Part shown: positions 45,164 through 54,345 of the stretch, in pieces
Layout of the letters: each line of letters starts with the position of its first letter
Numbering within the stretch: position 1 is the first letter of the stretch
Assembly: GCF_009451885.1 (NCBI RefSeq)
Contig: NZ_WIAO01000014.1
Span: 62,001 to 126,000, forward strand
DNA length: 64,000 nucleotides
Direction: 5' to 3'
Source: Glycomyces albidus
Lineage (GTDB): Bacteria; Actinomycetota; Actinomycetes; Mycobacteriales; Micromonosporaceae
Program-made: the position numbers and the translations under genes
Notes under the pieces: generated by a model
Told to the model about the DNA's origin: nothing
Databases searched by the model: none
The model's input: only the letters and a program-made list of their open reading frames with translations

Positions 45164-46570
45164 GTGACTCTGCAAGGTTCGAACCGCCGCAGCTTCCTGC
45201 GCCGCGGCGCGGCCTCGGCGGGCGGGGGCTTCGCGGCCTCGGCGGTGGAGGGCCTCGCGGTCCGGGCCGCGCGCGCCGCGGACGGCCGGAAGCCGCGCAC
45301 CGCTCCCGGGAACGGCGGCTACGGGCCGCTGCGCGAGCTGACCCGCACCGACGCCGACTCCGGTTTCGCGCAGACGCTGCGGCTGCCGGACGGCTTCGAC
45401 TTCGCGGTGTGCTCCGTCGCGGGGTCGCCGCTGGCCGACGGGTCGGCGACGCCGCCGGCGCACGGCGGCATGGCGTGCTTCCCGACCGGGCGCCGCGGCG
45501 AGTGGCGCCTGGTGCGCGGCCACGGCGTGACCGGCGTCCCGGAGGTCGCCGCAGGCGAGGCCAAGCACCGGTACGACGCGCTCGCCGCGGGCGGCACCAC
45601 GACTTTGGCGGTGTCCTGGAAGGACGGCGCGTTCGCGTTCGAGGGGGCGCGGCGCTCGCTCTCGGGCACGCTCGCGAACCGCTCGGGAGGCGCGACCCCG
45701 TGGGGCTCGTGGCTCTCGTGCGAGGAGGCCACCGCCGGGACCGCGGCCGGCTGGGAGGCCCCGCACGGGTACGTCTTCGAGGTGCCCTCGGATGCCGAAG
45801 CGGAGTCGGAGCCGCTGCCGCTCAAGGAGATGGGCCGGTTCGTGCACGCGGCGGCCGCGGTGGACCCGCGCACCGGCGCGGTGTACCTGACCGAGGACCA
45901 GAACTCGGCCGGGTTCTACCGGTTCCTGCCGAACGTGCCGGGGCGGCTCGCCGAGGGCGGGCGGCTCCAGATGCTGAAGTTCGCGGACGAGTGGAACGCC
46001 GACGCGCGCAGCGGCCGCCGCGCCTCGCGCGCCGTCCACGTCGAGTGGGTCGACGTCGACGACCCCGACCCGGCCGGCGCCGAGGCGAACCCGTACGCGG
46101 TGTTCGACCAGGGCTGGGCGCAGGGCGCGGCCGTGTTCGGCCGGCTCCAGGGCTGCTTCTCCGCGGACGGCGCGGTGTACGCCGCGTCGGTCTCGGGCGG
46201 CGATGAGGGCGAGGGCCAGCTCTGGGAGTTCCGGCCGCGGGGTCTTCGCGGCGGGACGCTCACGCTCGTGTTCGAGTCCCCTGACGCGGCGCTGCTGCCG
46301 TTCCCGGACGCCATCGCGGTGTCCCCGGCCGGGAGACTGGTGCTGTGCGAGGGCACCGGCCGCGAGGCGCCCGTGCTGCGCGGGCTCACGCGCGGCGGCG
46401 AGCTGCTCGAGGTCGCCGGCCACGACGGCACCGCCGTGTGGAGCGGAGCGGTGTTCTCGCCGGACGGGAAGGTGCTCTTCGCGAACCTGCGCGGCGCGGC
46501 CCGCGGCGACCGGGCCGAGCCGGCCCGCACGATCGCGATCTGGGGCCCCTGGGACCGGGGCGTCCTCTAA
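45164..46570 (+). CDS. Secreted PhoX-like (DUF839) phosphatase family protein
   Basis: 468 aa. A Tat signal, NRRSFLRRGAASAGGG, is followed by the DUF839 beta-propeller: GGMACFP, TPWGSWLSCEEA, GRFVHAAAAVDPRTGAVYLTEDQ and FSPDGKVLFANLRG. PhoX enzymes are Ca/Fe-dependent phosphatases; SCEE and TED-type metal ligands are present, but activity is not proven. GTG 45164 (or TTG 45161) has GAAGGAG upstream. A 13-bp hairpin follows the stop. Confidence 0.88.
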   Translation: MTLQGSNRRSFLRRGAASAGGGFAASAVEGLAVRAARAADGRKPRTAPGNGGYGPLRELTRTDADSGFAQTLRLPDGFDFAVCSVAGSPLADGSATPPAHGGMACFPTGRRGEWRLVRGHGVTGVPEVAAGEAKHRYDALAAGGTTTLAVSWKDGAFAFEGARRSLSGTLANRSGGATPWGSWLSCEEATAGTAAGWEAPHGYVFEVPSDAEAESEPLPLKEMGRFVHAAAAVDPRTGAVYLTEDQNSAGFYRFLPNVPGRLAEGGRLQMLKFADEWNADARSGRRASRAVHVEWVDVDDPDPAGAEANPYAVFDQGWAQGAAVFGRLQGCFSADGAVYAASVSGGDEGEGQLWEFRPRGLRGGTLTLVFESPDAALLPFPDAIAVSPAGRLVLCEGTGREAPVLRGLTRGGELLEVAGHDGTAVWSGAVFSPDGKVLFANLRGAARGDRAEPARTIAIWGPWDRGVL

Positions 46571-46588
46571 GGCCTGCTCCTCCGATGA

Positions 46589-46623
46589 GACCGGCCCCGC
46601 GGCCCACGAACGCGGGGCCGGTC
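46589..46623 (+). terminator. Terminator after the PhoX-like gene
   Basis: A perfect 13-bp stem (46589-46601 with 46611-46623), 9-nt loop, 18 bp after the stop. No T run follows. Confidence 0.65.
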
Positions 46624-46679
46624 CTCGTCGTGCCCGAGGCGGGCGAACGGAAGCGTGCCGCCGGTTCCAGGAGTAGCAT

Positions 46680-46729
46680 TTCAACGTGCGTTGAATTCCT
46701 GTGCTACGGTGAATTCATCACTCGTTGAA
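46680..46729 (+). promoter_or_regulatory. Two operators flanking the exporter promoter
   Basis: TTCAACGTGCGTTGAA (46680-46695) is a perfect 7+2+7 palindrome. TTCATCACTCGTTGAA (46714-46729) is a second, partly matching copy 34 bp downstream. The -10-like TACGGT (46705-46710) lies between them. The TetR gene at the end of this operon is the obvious candidate to bind them. Confidence 0.65.
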
Positions 46730-46745
46730 TTCTTTGGAGGCCCCG

Positions 46746-47471
46746 ATGCCGTCCACCCCCGCGATCGTGGTGACCGACCTGGTGGTCGACCGCGGCAAGA
46801 AGCCGGTGCTCAGAAGCGTGTCGACCGAGATCTCGGCGGGCACGGTCACCGGACTGCTCGGGCCCTCGGGCTCGGGCAAGACCACGTTCATCAGGTCGAT
46901 CGTCGGCACCCAGAAGGTCAAGTCCGGGACCGTGCAGGTCCTCGGGCACCCGGCCGGGACGAAGCCGCTGCGCCGCCGCGTCGCCTACGTGACCCAGGAC
47001 GCCTCGATCTACCGCGACCTGTCCGTCAAGGCCAACGTCGCCTACTTCGCGGCGCTCTACGGCCGGAGCCGCCACGAGGCCATGCAGGCCATCGAGGGCG
47101 TCGGCATGGGCGACCACGCCGACAAGCTCGCCGGGAACCTCTCGGGCGGGCAGAAGACCCGCACCTCGCTGGCGTGCGCGCTCGTCATCGAACCCGAGGT
47201 GCTCGTGCTCGACGAGCCCACGGTCGGGCTCGACCCGGTGATCCGCGAGGAGCTGTGGGACCGGTTCCGGGCCCTCGCCGCCGGCGGCGCCACGCTGCTG
47301 GTCTCCAGCCACGTCATGGACGAGGCCGACCGCTGCGACCGGCTCCTGCTGCTGCGCGACGGCGTGTTCATCGCCGACGACACGCCGGCCGACCTGCGCG
47401 CCGCCACCGGGACCGCGAACCTCGAGGCCGCGTTCCTCCACCTCATCCGCGCACTCGAAGGGGTGAACTGA
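46746..47471 (+). CDS. ABC transporter ATP-binding protein, drug-export type
   Basis: 241 aa ATPase of a DrrA-like exporter. Walker A is GPSGSGKTTF, the Q-loop YVTQDASIY, the signature NLSGGQKTRTSL, Walker B VLVLDEPTVGLDP and the H-loop VSSHVMDEADR. GGAGG lies 6 nt before ATG 46746. The permease starts 1 nt after its stop. Expression is probably repressed by the TetR gene in the same operon. Confidence 0.95.
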   Translation: MPSTPAIVVTDLVVDRGKKPVLRSVSTEISAGTVTGLLGPSGSGKTTFIRSIVGTQKVKSGTVQVLGHPAGTKPLRRRVAYVTQDASIYRDLSVKANVAYFAALYGRSRHEAMQAIEGVGMGDHADKLAGNLSGGQKTRTSLACALVIEPEVLVLDEPTVGLDPVIREELWDRFRALAAGGATLLVSSHVMDEADRCDRLLLLRDGVFIADDTPADLRAATGTANLEAAFLHLIRALEGVN

Positions 47472-47472
47472 C

Positions 47473-48210
47473 ATGTCGCCGCGGATCACGTTCATCACCG
47501 CCGGGCGCATCCTGCGCCAGCTCCTCAACGACCACCGCACCGTCGGGCTCATCCTGGCCGTGCCGGCGCTCATCATCGCCCTGATCAGCGCCATCATGGA
47601 CGAGGCACCGCGGGTCTTCGACCAGACCGGCCTGATCCTGCTGGCCGCCTTCCCCTTCATGCTCATGTTCATGATCACCTCGATCACGCTCCTGCGCGAG
47701 CGCACCGGCGGGACGCTCGAACGGCTCATGACCACCCCCACCGGCAAGCTCGACCTGGTGGTCGGCTACGCGATCGCGTTCGGAACCGCGGCCGCGGCCC
47801 AGACCGCGGTGGCGGCCACCGTCGCGTTCTGGTTCCTCGGGCTCGACACGGCCGGTCCGACGTGGGCGGTGTTCCTCATCTGCATCGTCACCGCGCTGTT
47901 CGGGATGGCGCTCGGGCTGTTCGTGTCCGCGTTCGCCACGACCGAGTTCCAGGCGATCCAGTTCATGCCGGTGTTCGTGGTGCCGCAGCTCTTCCTGTGC
48001 GGGCTGATCTGGCCCGCCGACCAGATGGCCGGCTGGCTCCAGGGCGTCTCCGACGCGCTGCCGCTCACGTACGCGGTCAAGGCGCTCACCGAAGTCCAGC
48101 TCAACCCGGACGTCACCGGGGACATGTGGGCCGACCTCGCGGTCGTGCTCGGTGCGGTCGTCGTCGCAACCGTGCTCGGAGCCGCGACCCTCAGGCGGCG
48201 GACCGATTAA
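47473..48210 (+). CDS. ABC-2 type transporter permease
   Basis: 245 aa with six membrane helices. LTSITLLRERTGGTLERLMTTP-like text here reads ITLLRERTGGTLERLMTTP, and GLFVSAFATTEFQAIQFMPV and LPLTYAVKAL are typical of DrrB/ABC-2 permeases. It partners the ATPase immediately upstream. The substrate is probably a lipophilic drug or metabolite, but this is not shown. Confidence 0.93.
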   Translation: MSPRITFITAGRILRQLLNDHRTVGLILAVPALIIALISAIMDEAPRVFDQTGLILLAAFPFMLMFMITSITLLRERTGGTLERLMTTPTGKLDLVVGYAIAFGTAAAAQTAVAATVAFWFLGLDTAGPTWAVFLICIVTALFGMALGLFVSAFATTEFQAIQFMPVFVVPQLFLCGLIWPADQMAGWLQGVSDALPLTYAVKALTEVQLNPDVTGDMWADLAVVLGAVVVATVLGAATLRRRTD

Positions 48211-48220
48211 GGTTCCTCAC

Positions 48221-48841
48221 GTGGCGAGAACCAAGCGGACCGGGCGGCGCTCGGGGAACCCCGACACGAGGTCGGAGATCCTGAGCGCTGCCCGGCGCCT
48301 GTTCGCGGACGAGGGCTTCGAATCGGTGTCCATGCGGCGCATCGCCGGCGAGGCCGGTGTGGACCCGTCGCTCATCCACCACTACTTCGGGTCCAAGGAC
48401 GAGCTGTTCATGGCCGCCATCGAGATCCCGTTCGACCCGGCCCCGGAGGTCGAGGCCGTGCTCAAGAGCGGCGACGTCGACGGCGCGGGCGGGCGGCTCA
48501 TGCACGCGTTCGTCGCGATCTGGGACGGCCCGCACCACGAGAAGCTCCTCGCCGTGGTGCGCACGAGCCTCTCCAAGCCCGCCATGGCGTTCGTGCTGCG
48601 GCAGCTCTTCGAGCACCGGATCGTCAAGACGGTCGAGTCGACCCTGGGCGGCCAGGTCGACCACATCCCGATCCGGGCGAACTTCATCGCCTCCCAGATC
48701 TTCGGCCTGGTCGTGACCCGGTACATCCTCAAACTCGAGCCGATGGCGTCGCTGAGCGAGGCGGAGCTGGCCGAGACGGTCGGCCCGACCATCGACCGGT
48801 ACCTGACGATGCCGGTCGAGCACCTGTCCCGGGAATCCTGA
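48221..48841 (+). CDS. TetR-family repressor of the exporter
   Basis: 206 aa. The N-terminal DNA-binding domain covers about 15-62 (TRSEILSAARRLFADEGFESVSMRRIAGEAGVDPSLIHHYF in overlapping parts), then a ligand-binding helical domain of the TetR_C type. It starts with GTG at 48221, 10 nt after the permease. Being the last gene of the operon, it should repress itself along with the exporter through the two operators at 46680-46729. Confidence 0.93.
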   Translation: MARTKRTGRRSGNPDTRSEILSAARRLFADEGFESVSMRRIAGEAGVDPSLIHHYFGSKDELFMAAIEIPFDPAPEVEAVLKSGDVDGAGGRLMHAFVAIWDGPHHEKLLAVVRTSLSKPAMAFVLRQLFEHRIVKTVESTLGGQVDHIPIRANFIASQIFGLVVTRYILKLEPMASLSEAELAETVGPTIDRYLTMPVEHLSRES

Positions 48842-48908
48842 CGCGATCCTGACGCGACCGGGCCTCGCGTCCGGTCGGGCCCGTGGCGGGCCGCCCTAGA
48901 CTGGCCGC

Positions 48909-49925
48909 ATGCCGATCGTCGACAGCGCCATCTACCGCGAAGGCGCCCGCGAGACCCACCACGTGACCCTCGACCAGACCTACGAGGACCTGCACGAGAA
49001 CGGCGGCTTCGCGTGGATCGGCCTCTACCGCCCCACCGCGGCCGAACTCGCCTCGGTCGCCGAGGAGTTCGAGCTCCACCACCTCGCGATCCAGGACGCG
49101 CGGACCGGGCACCAGCGCCCCAAGCTGGAGCGGTACGGCGAGACCCTGTTCGTGGTGCTGCGCGCGGCCCGCTACCTGGACGAGCCCGAGCAGGTCGAGT
49201 TCGGCGAGGTCCACCTGTTCATCGGACCGAACTTCGCGATCACCATCCGCCACGCCGAGTCCCCGGACCTCGCGAAGGTCCGCAAGCGCATCGAAGGCGA
49301 CCCGGTGCTGTGCGCGCTCGGGCCCCAGGCGGTCCTGTACGCCGTCATGGACGAGGTGGTGCGCGGGTACCGGCCGGTCGTCTCCGGCCTGGAGAACGAC
49401 ATCGACGAGATCGAAGAGGCCATCTTCTCCGGCGACCCGGCCGTCACCCGGCGCACCTACGAGCTGCTGCGCGAGGCGATGGCGTTCCAGCGGGCCACGC
49501 ACCCGCTCGTGGGCGTCCTCAAATCCCTCGAGGCCGGGTACGACAAGTACGCGGTGGACCTGGAGCTGCGCCGCGACATGCGGGACGTGCTCGACAACGT
49601 CCTCCGGACCGTCGAGCGCGCCGACACGTTCCGCACGCTGCTGCAGAACGCGCTCACCGTGCACTCCACGCTCGTGACCCAGGCGCAGAACGAGGAGATG
49701 CACGCGCTCGCGGCGCAGACGCACGAGCAGGGCGACCAGGTCAAGAAGATCAGCTCGTGGGCGGCGATCCTGTTCGCGCCCGGCCTGGTCGGCACCATCT
49801 ACGGCATGAACTTCACCCACATGCCGGAGCTGAACTGGACCTTCGGCTACCCGCTGGCGCTGGGCGTCATGGTCGTCTCGGCCGTCGTCCTGTGGGTGGT
49901 GTTCAGGCGCATCAACTGGCTCTGA
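48909..49925 (+). CDS. corA: CorA-type magnesium/cobalt transporter
   Basis: Pentameric Mg2+ channel, 338 aa. A large soluble N-terminal domain and two C-terminal membrane helices are seen. The first helix ends in the universal selectivity motif GMN (TIYGMNFTHMPEL). The C-terminal RRINWL is also typical. It is the second Mg transporter of the window after mgtE. Its last 14 bp overlap the convergent DUF1918 gene. Confidence 0.95.
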   Translation: MPIVDSAIYREGARETHHVTLDQTYEDLHENGGFAWIGLYRPTAAELASVAEEFELHHLAIQDARTGHQRPKLERYGETLFVVLRAARYLDEPEQVEFGEVHLFIGPNFAITIRHAESPDLAKVRKRIEGDPVLCALGPQAVLYAVMDEVVRGYRPVVSGLENDIDEIEEAIFSGDPAVTRRTYELLREAMAFQRATHPLVGVLKSLEAGYDKYAVDLELRRDMRDVLDNVLRTVERADTFRTLLQNALTVHSTLVTQAQNEEMHALAAQTHEQGDQVKKISSWAAILFAPGLVGTIYGMNFTHMPELNWTFGYPLALGVMVVSAVVLWVVFRRINWL

Positions 49926-50109
49926 GCCCGCGGGGCTCCACGACGCAGTCCGACTCCGGGACCACGACGGCCTCGTGGCCGTCCTCGTAGCGCACCCGGT
50001 ACGGCGGCGCGCCGTCCTCGCCCAGCACCGCCTCGACCTCGGCGACATGGTCCTTCATGCCGACCTGGCGGCCCAGGAAGCGCAGCCGGTCGCCCTTCTT
50101 CACCTGCAC
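49912..50109 (-). CDS. DUF1918 small protein
   Basis: 65 aa, a single SH3-like barrel: VKKGDRLRFLGRQVG, GAPPYRVRYEDGHEAVVVP and SDCVVEP are the DUF1918 pattern, known only from actinobacteria, often as a stress or dodecin-linked protein of unknown role. GTG 50109 is selected by GGAGGGAGG about 9 nt upstream. It overlaps corA by 14 bp, tail to tail. Confidence 0.82.
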   Translation of the reverse strand: MQVKKGDRLRFLGRQVGMKDHVAEVEAVLGEDGAPPYRVRYEDGHEAVVVPESDCVVEPRGLRAS

Positions 50110-50245
50110 GACGATCACCTCCCTCCACCGGACGCGGTCTGACAGGGTCGGCACTTCCAGCGTAGGCGAACCGCGGGCCGGGCGGAACCGCACGGCGAGC
50201 CGCAGCCCGCGCTCGTACGCGACGTCGACGGCCGAGCCGGCCGCG

Positions 50246-50947
50246 CTATATCGCCACGTCGAACGCCGAGCCGACCGCGTACGTCACGATCATCGTGACG
50301 GCGCCGACGGCCGTGATCCGCAGCATCGCCGGGGCCCTCGGGGCGCCGCCGAGCAGCGCCGAGGTGTACCCGGTCAGGGCCAGCGCGGCCACGACGGCGA
50401 TCGCGCAGCCGATCACGCGGATGCCGTCGGGCAGGAGGGTGATCGCGAGCAGCGGCAGCAGCGCGCCGCACGTGAAGCTGATGAACGACGAGATCGCGGC
50501 GTGCCAGGGGTTGGTGAGGTCGTCGGGGTCGAGCCCGAACTCGACGCGGGCGTGGGCGCCCAGCGGGTCCTCTTCGGAGAGCTCGCGGGCGGCCCTGCGG
50601 GCGGTGTGCGCGGACAGGCCGCGGCGCTCGAGGTTCTCGGCGAGCTCGTCCTCGGCTTCGTCGGGGTTCTCCTCGAGTTCGCGCCGCTCGGCCTCGACGA
50701 GCGTGGCCTCGGTGTCGCGCTGGGTCGAGACCGAGGTGTACTCGCCGCCGGCCATCGAGAACGCGCCGGCGACGAGGCCGGCGACGCCGGAGATGAGGAT
50801 GGTGGAGCGGTCGGCCGTCGCGCCCGCGACGCCGATGACGATGCCGGCGACCGAGACGATGCCGTCGTTCGCGCCGAGGACGCCGGCCCGCAGCCAGTTG
50901 AGCCGGCTGCCGACCGTCCGGAGTCCCTCGCCGTCGTGCGCATCCAC
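50246..50947 (-). CDS. VIT1/CCC1-family iron/manganese transporter
   Basis: 233 aa. NWLRAGVLGANDGIVSVAGIVIG and GAFSMAGGEYTSVSTQRDTE are the family signature, followed by a cytosolic metal-binding loop with several Glu (ERRELEENPDEAEDELAENL). Two C-terminal helix pairs follow. Related proteins move Fe2+ or Mn2+ out of the cytoplasm. It starts with GTG at 50947. There is no iron box near it. Confidence 0.92.
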   Translation of the reverse strand: MDAHDGEGLRTVGSRLNWLRAGVLGANDGIVSVAGIVIGVAGATADRSTILISGVAGLVAGAFSMAGGEYTSVSTQRDTEATLVEAERRELEENPDEAEDELAENLERRGLSAHTARRAARELSEEDPLGAHARVEFGLDPDDLTNPWHAAISSFISFTCGALLPLLAITLLPDGIRVIGCAIAVVAALALTGYTSALLGGAPRAPAMLRITAVGAVTMIVTYAVGSAFDVAI

Positions 50948-51123
50948 GCCCTCAGTGAACCACAGGGTTGCACCGGGTGGGTCTTCTCACGGCAGGTCCC
51001 GTATTGCACCACTGTGGGGCGTTATTTCCGGCGACGGAGCGTCACCACTCCATTAGGGACCTTTCCCGGAGTGGTTGACCCGGGATATCCTCGCACTCCC
51101 TCCGATAGAAGGGGCTCAATCAC

Positions 51124-53577
51124 ATGAGCGAACCCGAGAACTCCCCCGCGCCTGGATCAGAGGCCGCCGACGGGCACGAGGCCCGAGGCGAGGCGCAGCC
51201 GGCCGAGACTCCCCCGGCGGAGTCGGCCGGAAACCGCGAGACGGCCGGGGACGCCCCGGCCGAGCACGCGACACCGCTCGACCCGGACCGGAGGCCGGAC
51301 TCGTCCGGCCCGGACGAGCAGCCGGCGCAGGCGCCCCCGCATCACGAGGCGCAACCGCCGGTGCAGCGGGACGGGCACCCGACGCCGCCCGCCCCGGACC
51401 GGCACGCGCCCCCGCATCACCAGGCGCAGCCGCCGGTGCAGCAGGGCGTGCTCGTCACCGCGCCGCAGCATCCCTACGCCCAGCAGCGGCAGCACCAGTA
51501 CTACCAGCAGATGGCCGCGCAGCGGCCGCGGACGGTCCTCCCCAACCCGCGCTGGCACCGGCCCGAGCTGAGCGCCACGCAGACCGCGATCCTCCTCGCC
51601 GGCGCCGTCGCGCTCTTCGGCGCCTGGTCGGCGTTCCCGAACGACGGTGTCGGGATCGGCATGTCGCTCTTCGGCATCGCCATGGTCGCGGTGCCGCTGG
51701 CCATGTCCGGAGAAGACGTGCGCTCCCGGCTCCCGGGCGCGGTCCTGGTCGCCGCGCTGTGGTCGGTGGCCGCGATCCGCGACGCAGGATGGGTCGTCGC
51801 CCTGTGCACGCTCGCCGCGTTCGTGCTGACGCCGCTGGCACTGGCCCCGCAGCACCGCATCGGCGGTACGCTCGTCGCGGTCTGCTTCGGCTGGCTCGAA
51901 GGGCTCGCCGAGTCCTTCAAGTGGGCCGGGCGCGGGCGCCGGTCCGCGGACGGCGCGAACCCGGGCACGGTGCGCATGGCATGGACCGCGGGCGTCACGG
52001 TCGTCCTGCTGCTGGTCTTCGGCGGCCTCTTCGCGGCCGCGGACTCGACGTTCGCCGACCTCGCGGCGCGGCTGCTCCCCGACCTCGACCCGGTCGAGGT
52101 GTTCCTGCGGCTCATGCTCGCGGTGATCCTGTTCGCGGTGGTCCTGGTGTGGACGTACGCGGCGGTCGTCAGGCCCCGCTGGGACGGCGAGGAGGAGCGC
52201 GGGCACCGCACGGTCTCGCGGTTCGAGCTCGCGGTCCCCCTGGGCGCCTTGAACCTCCTGTTCGCGGTGTTCATCGCCGTGCAGCTTCGGGTGTACTTCG
52301 GCGGCGAGGAGTACGTCATGAAGACGTCCGGGCTCACGTTCGCCGAATACGCGCGGCGCGGCTTCTGGGAGCTCAGCGCGGTCGCGGTGCTGGTGTTGGC
52401 GGTCATCGCGATCGCGGCGTGGCTCGCGCCCAAGCGTGCGAAGGCCGACAGGTGGACGGCCCGGGTGATGCTCGGGCTGCTCGCGCTCATGTCGATGGCG
52501 GTGGTCGCGTCGGCGGCGTACCGCATGTACACGTACACCGAGACGTTCGGGCTCACGCGTATGCGGGTCTGGATCTTCACCGTCGAGTTCTGGCTCGCGG
52601 TCCTGTTCGCGCTGGTCCTGGTCGGCTGCTGGAAGCTCCGGGCGAACTGGCTGCCGCGCGCGGTCCTGGCCTCCGGGGCCCTGACGCTCCTGGGCCTGGC
52701 CGCCGCGAATCCTGACGCGCTCATCGCCCGGTACAACATCGACCACGACCACAAGTTGGACCGGTACTACCTCCAGCAGCTCTCGGACGACGCCGTGCCC
52801 GAGTTCGCCGGGCTGGACGACGAGGACTACGCGTGCATGCTCGACGGCCGCTGGGACTCCGACGACCAGGACCTCATGTCGTGGAACCTCGGTTACCAGC
52901 GGGCCCGCGGGTTCCTCGACGACCACCCCGAGGGCGACTCCGAGTCGTGCCTCCAGCCGTCGTTCGACGCCTACGAGACCGAGCCGGACGAGTCGCGCGG
53001 CGGCGAGGACTGGGGCGACGAGGACAGGAGCGGGGAGAGCGGCGGGGAGAGCGCAGAGGCGTGGGTTCCCTCAGGGGACCTGGGCCCGTTCTGGCACTGG
53101 GACACCTGCGCGAGGTACGACCTCGGGCCGGTGACCGAGCTGTTCGGCACTTCGGCGTCGGGCGACCGCGGCGTGGTGTCCGACGACCCGTCGCAGTACG
53201 CCGAAGAACTCGACCCGGCGCTCGGCCAGGGGAACGCGGTCCTGCACTGCGGCTACTACGGCCCGGGGACCCGGTACCTGATGATCGAGACCTACGACTG
53301 GGGCACGCTCGATGCGGCGGTCGCCGGGGCCGCGTCGATGCGGGCCGCCGACGAGGCCGACGGGTTCTCCGCGGTCACGGACATCGCCGAGATCGACGCC
53401 GAGGCCACCGCCGGGTACGTCGCGGTGGTCGAGGGCGAGGTGTACCAGTACACGGAGGTCATGGAGAACCTCGTGGTCGTGGTGACGCTGAGCGACTCGG
53501 CCACCGATGCCTCCGCCCGGCCGATCTGCGACGACCTGGCCTCCCAGTCGTACGCGTTCTTCTCCGAACCGGCCTGA
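51124..53577 (+). CDS. DUF4173 membrane protein with extracellular C-terminal extension
   Basis: 817 aa. A cytosolic N-terminus of about 150 residues is rich in Pro, Gln and His (PPHHEAQPPVQ and PPHHQAQPPVQQ repeats). About 11 membrane helices follow, with the DUF4153/4173 core (FELAVPLGALNLLFAVFIAVQL, TETFGLTRMRVW, NIDHDHKLDRYYLQQLSDDAVP). After residue 570 come an acidic Ser/Gly linker and a soluble domain (about 640-815) with two CxxY/C-type cysteines. This tail is unusual for the family. Function is unknown. Confidence 0.85.
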   Translation: MSEPENSPAPGSEAADGHEARGEAQPAETPPAESAGNRETAGDAPAEHATPLDPDRRPDSSGPDEQPAQAPPHHEAQPPVQRDGHPTPPAPDRHAPPHHQAQPPVQQGVLVTAPQHPYAQQRQHQYYQQMAAQRPRTVLPNPRWHRPELSATQTAILLAGAVALFGAWSAFPNDGVGIGMSLFGIAMVAVPLAMSGEDVRSRLPGAVLVAALWSVAAIRDAGWVVALCTLAAFVLTPLALAPQHRIGGTLVAVCFGWLEGLAESFKWAGRGRRSADGANPGTVRMAWTAGVTVVLLLVFGGLFAAADSTFADLAARLLPDLDPVEVFLRLMLAVILFAVVLVWTYAAVVRPRWDGEEERGHRTVSRFELAVPLGALNLLFAVFIAVQLRVYFGGEEYVMKTSGLTFAEYARRGFWELSAVAVLVLAVIAIAAWLAPKRAKADRWTARVMLGLLALMSMAVVASAAYRMYTYTETFGLTRMRVWIFTVEFWLAVLFALVLVGCWKLRANWLPRAVLASGALTLLGLAAANPDALIARYNIDHDHKLDRYYLQQLSDDAVPEFAGLDDEDYACMLDGRWDSDDQDLMSWNLGYQRARGFLDDHPEGDSESCLQPSFDAYETEPDESRGGEDWGDEDRSGESGGESAEAWVPSGDLGPFWHWDTCARYDLGPVTELFGTSASGDRGVVSDDPSQYAEELDPALGQGNAVLHCGYYGPGTRYLMIETYDWGTLDAAVAGAASMRAADEADGFSAVTDIAEIDAEATAGYVAVVEGEVYQYTEVMENLVVVVTLSDSATDASARPICDDLASQSYAFFSEPA

Positions 53578-53584
53578 TCCGGAT

Positions 53585-53617
53585 CCCGGCGGCGCGACCG
53601 GTCGCGCCGCCGGGTTT
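53585..53617 (+). terminator. Perfect 30-bp palindrome, terminator of the DUF4173 gene
   Basis: Two 15-bp arms (53585-53599 and 53600-53614) without spacer, 8 bp after the stop, followed by TTTCG on the plus strand. Confidence 0.8.
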
Positions 53618-53687
53618 CGAACACCCGTCCTGGACGGTTCGCGAGGTTCGCTTGCATCCGCGGCGTCTGTCCCCATAGGTTCGTCGC

Positions 53688-54341
53688 ATGCTTCGAGTGA
53701 TCGGCGCGGGACTCCCGCGCACCGGGACCATGACCCTCAAGAGCGCCTTGGAGACCCTCCTCGGCGAACCGTGCCACCACATGGCCGAGGTGTTCCAGCG
53801 GCTCGACCGCGACCCGGCCGCGTTCCTCGCGGCGGCCCGCGGCGAACCCACGGACTGGGACGCGGTCTTCGCGGGGTACGCGGCCGCCGTGGACTGGCCG
53901 GCGTCGGCGTTCCACGTCGAGCTCGCGGAGCGGTACCCCGGCGCGGTCGTGGTCCTCTCGCGGCGCGACAGCTTCGACACCTGGTGGAAGAGCTGCAACA
54001 ACACGATCTTCACCGGCATGGACACCCGGAACGACGTCGCCACCCGGGAGTGGTCGGACATGATCGACGCCGTCTGGAGCAAGACGTTCGAAGGCGCCCC
54101 GCGCAGCGACCGGAACGCGGTCGAGGCGGCGTACCACCGCTACCACGAGCGGGTGCGGGAGGCGATCCCCGCGGAGCGGCTCGTCGAGTTCGAGACCGGC
54201 GCCGGCTGGGGGCCGATGTGCGACGCGCTCGGCCTGCCGGTCCCGCAGGAGCCGTTCCCGTACCTGAACACGACGAAGGAGTGGCAGGAGCGCGCCGCTG
54301 GCGACGTGCCGCCCGGCGGCATCGGGGCCGGCGGCCGGTAG
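53688..54341 (+). CDS. Sulfotransferase family protein (Sulfotransfer_4-like)
   Basis: 217 aa. RVIGAGLPRTGTMTLKSAL carries the 5'-phosphosulfate-binding loop (PRTGT) and VVLSRRDSFDTWWKS the 3'-phosphate Ser/Arg pair of PAPS enzymes. The C-terminal NTTKEW is typical of the group-4 sulfotransferases, whose acceptors are mostly unknown. No PAPS-synthesis genes are nearby. It is convergent with the MetE-like gene, only 4 bp away. Confidence 0.85.
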   Translation: MLRVIGAGLPRTGTMTLKSALETLLGEPCHHMAEVFQRLDRDPAAFLAAARGEPTDWDAVFAGYAAAVDWPASAFHVELAERYPGAVVVLSRRDSFDTWWKSCNNTIFTGMDTRNDVATREWSDMIDAVWSKTFEGAPRSDRNAVEAAYHRYHERVREAIPAERLVEFETGAGWGPMCDALGLPVPQEPFPYLNTTKEWQERAAGDVPPGGIGAGGR

Positions 54342-54345
54342 GCGG

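Noticed and set aside
45175-45190. tRNA T-arm-like GGTTCGAACC.
   Set aside because: It lies inside the Tat signal of the PhoX-like gene, and no acceptor or anticodon stem can be formed around it.
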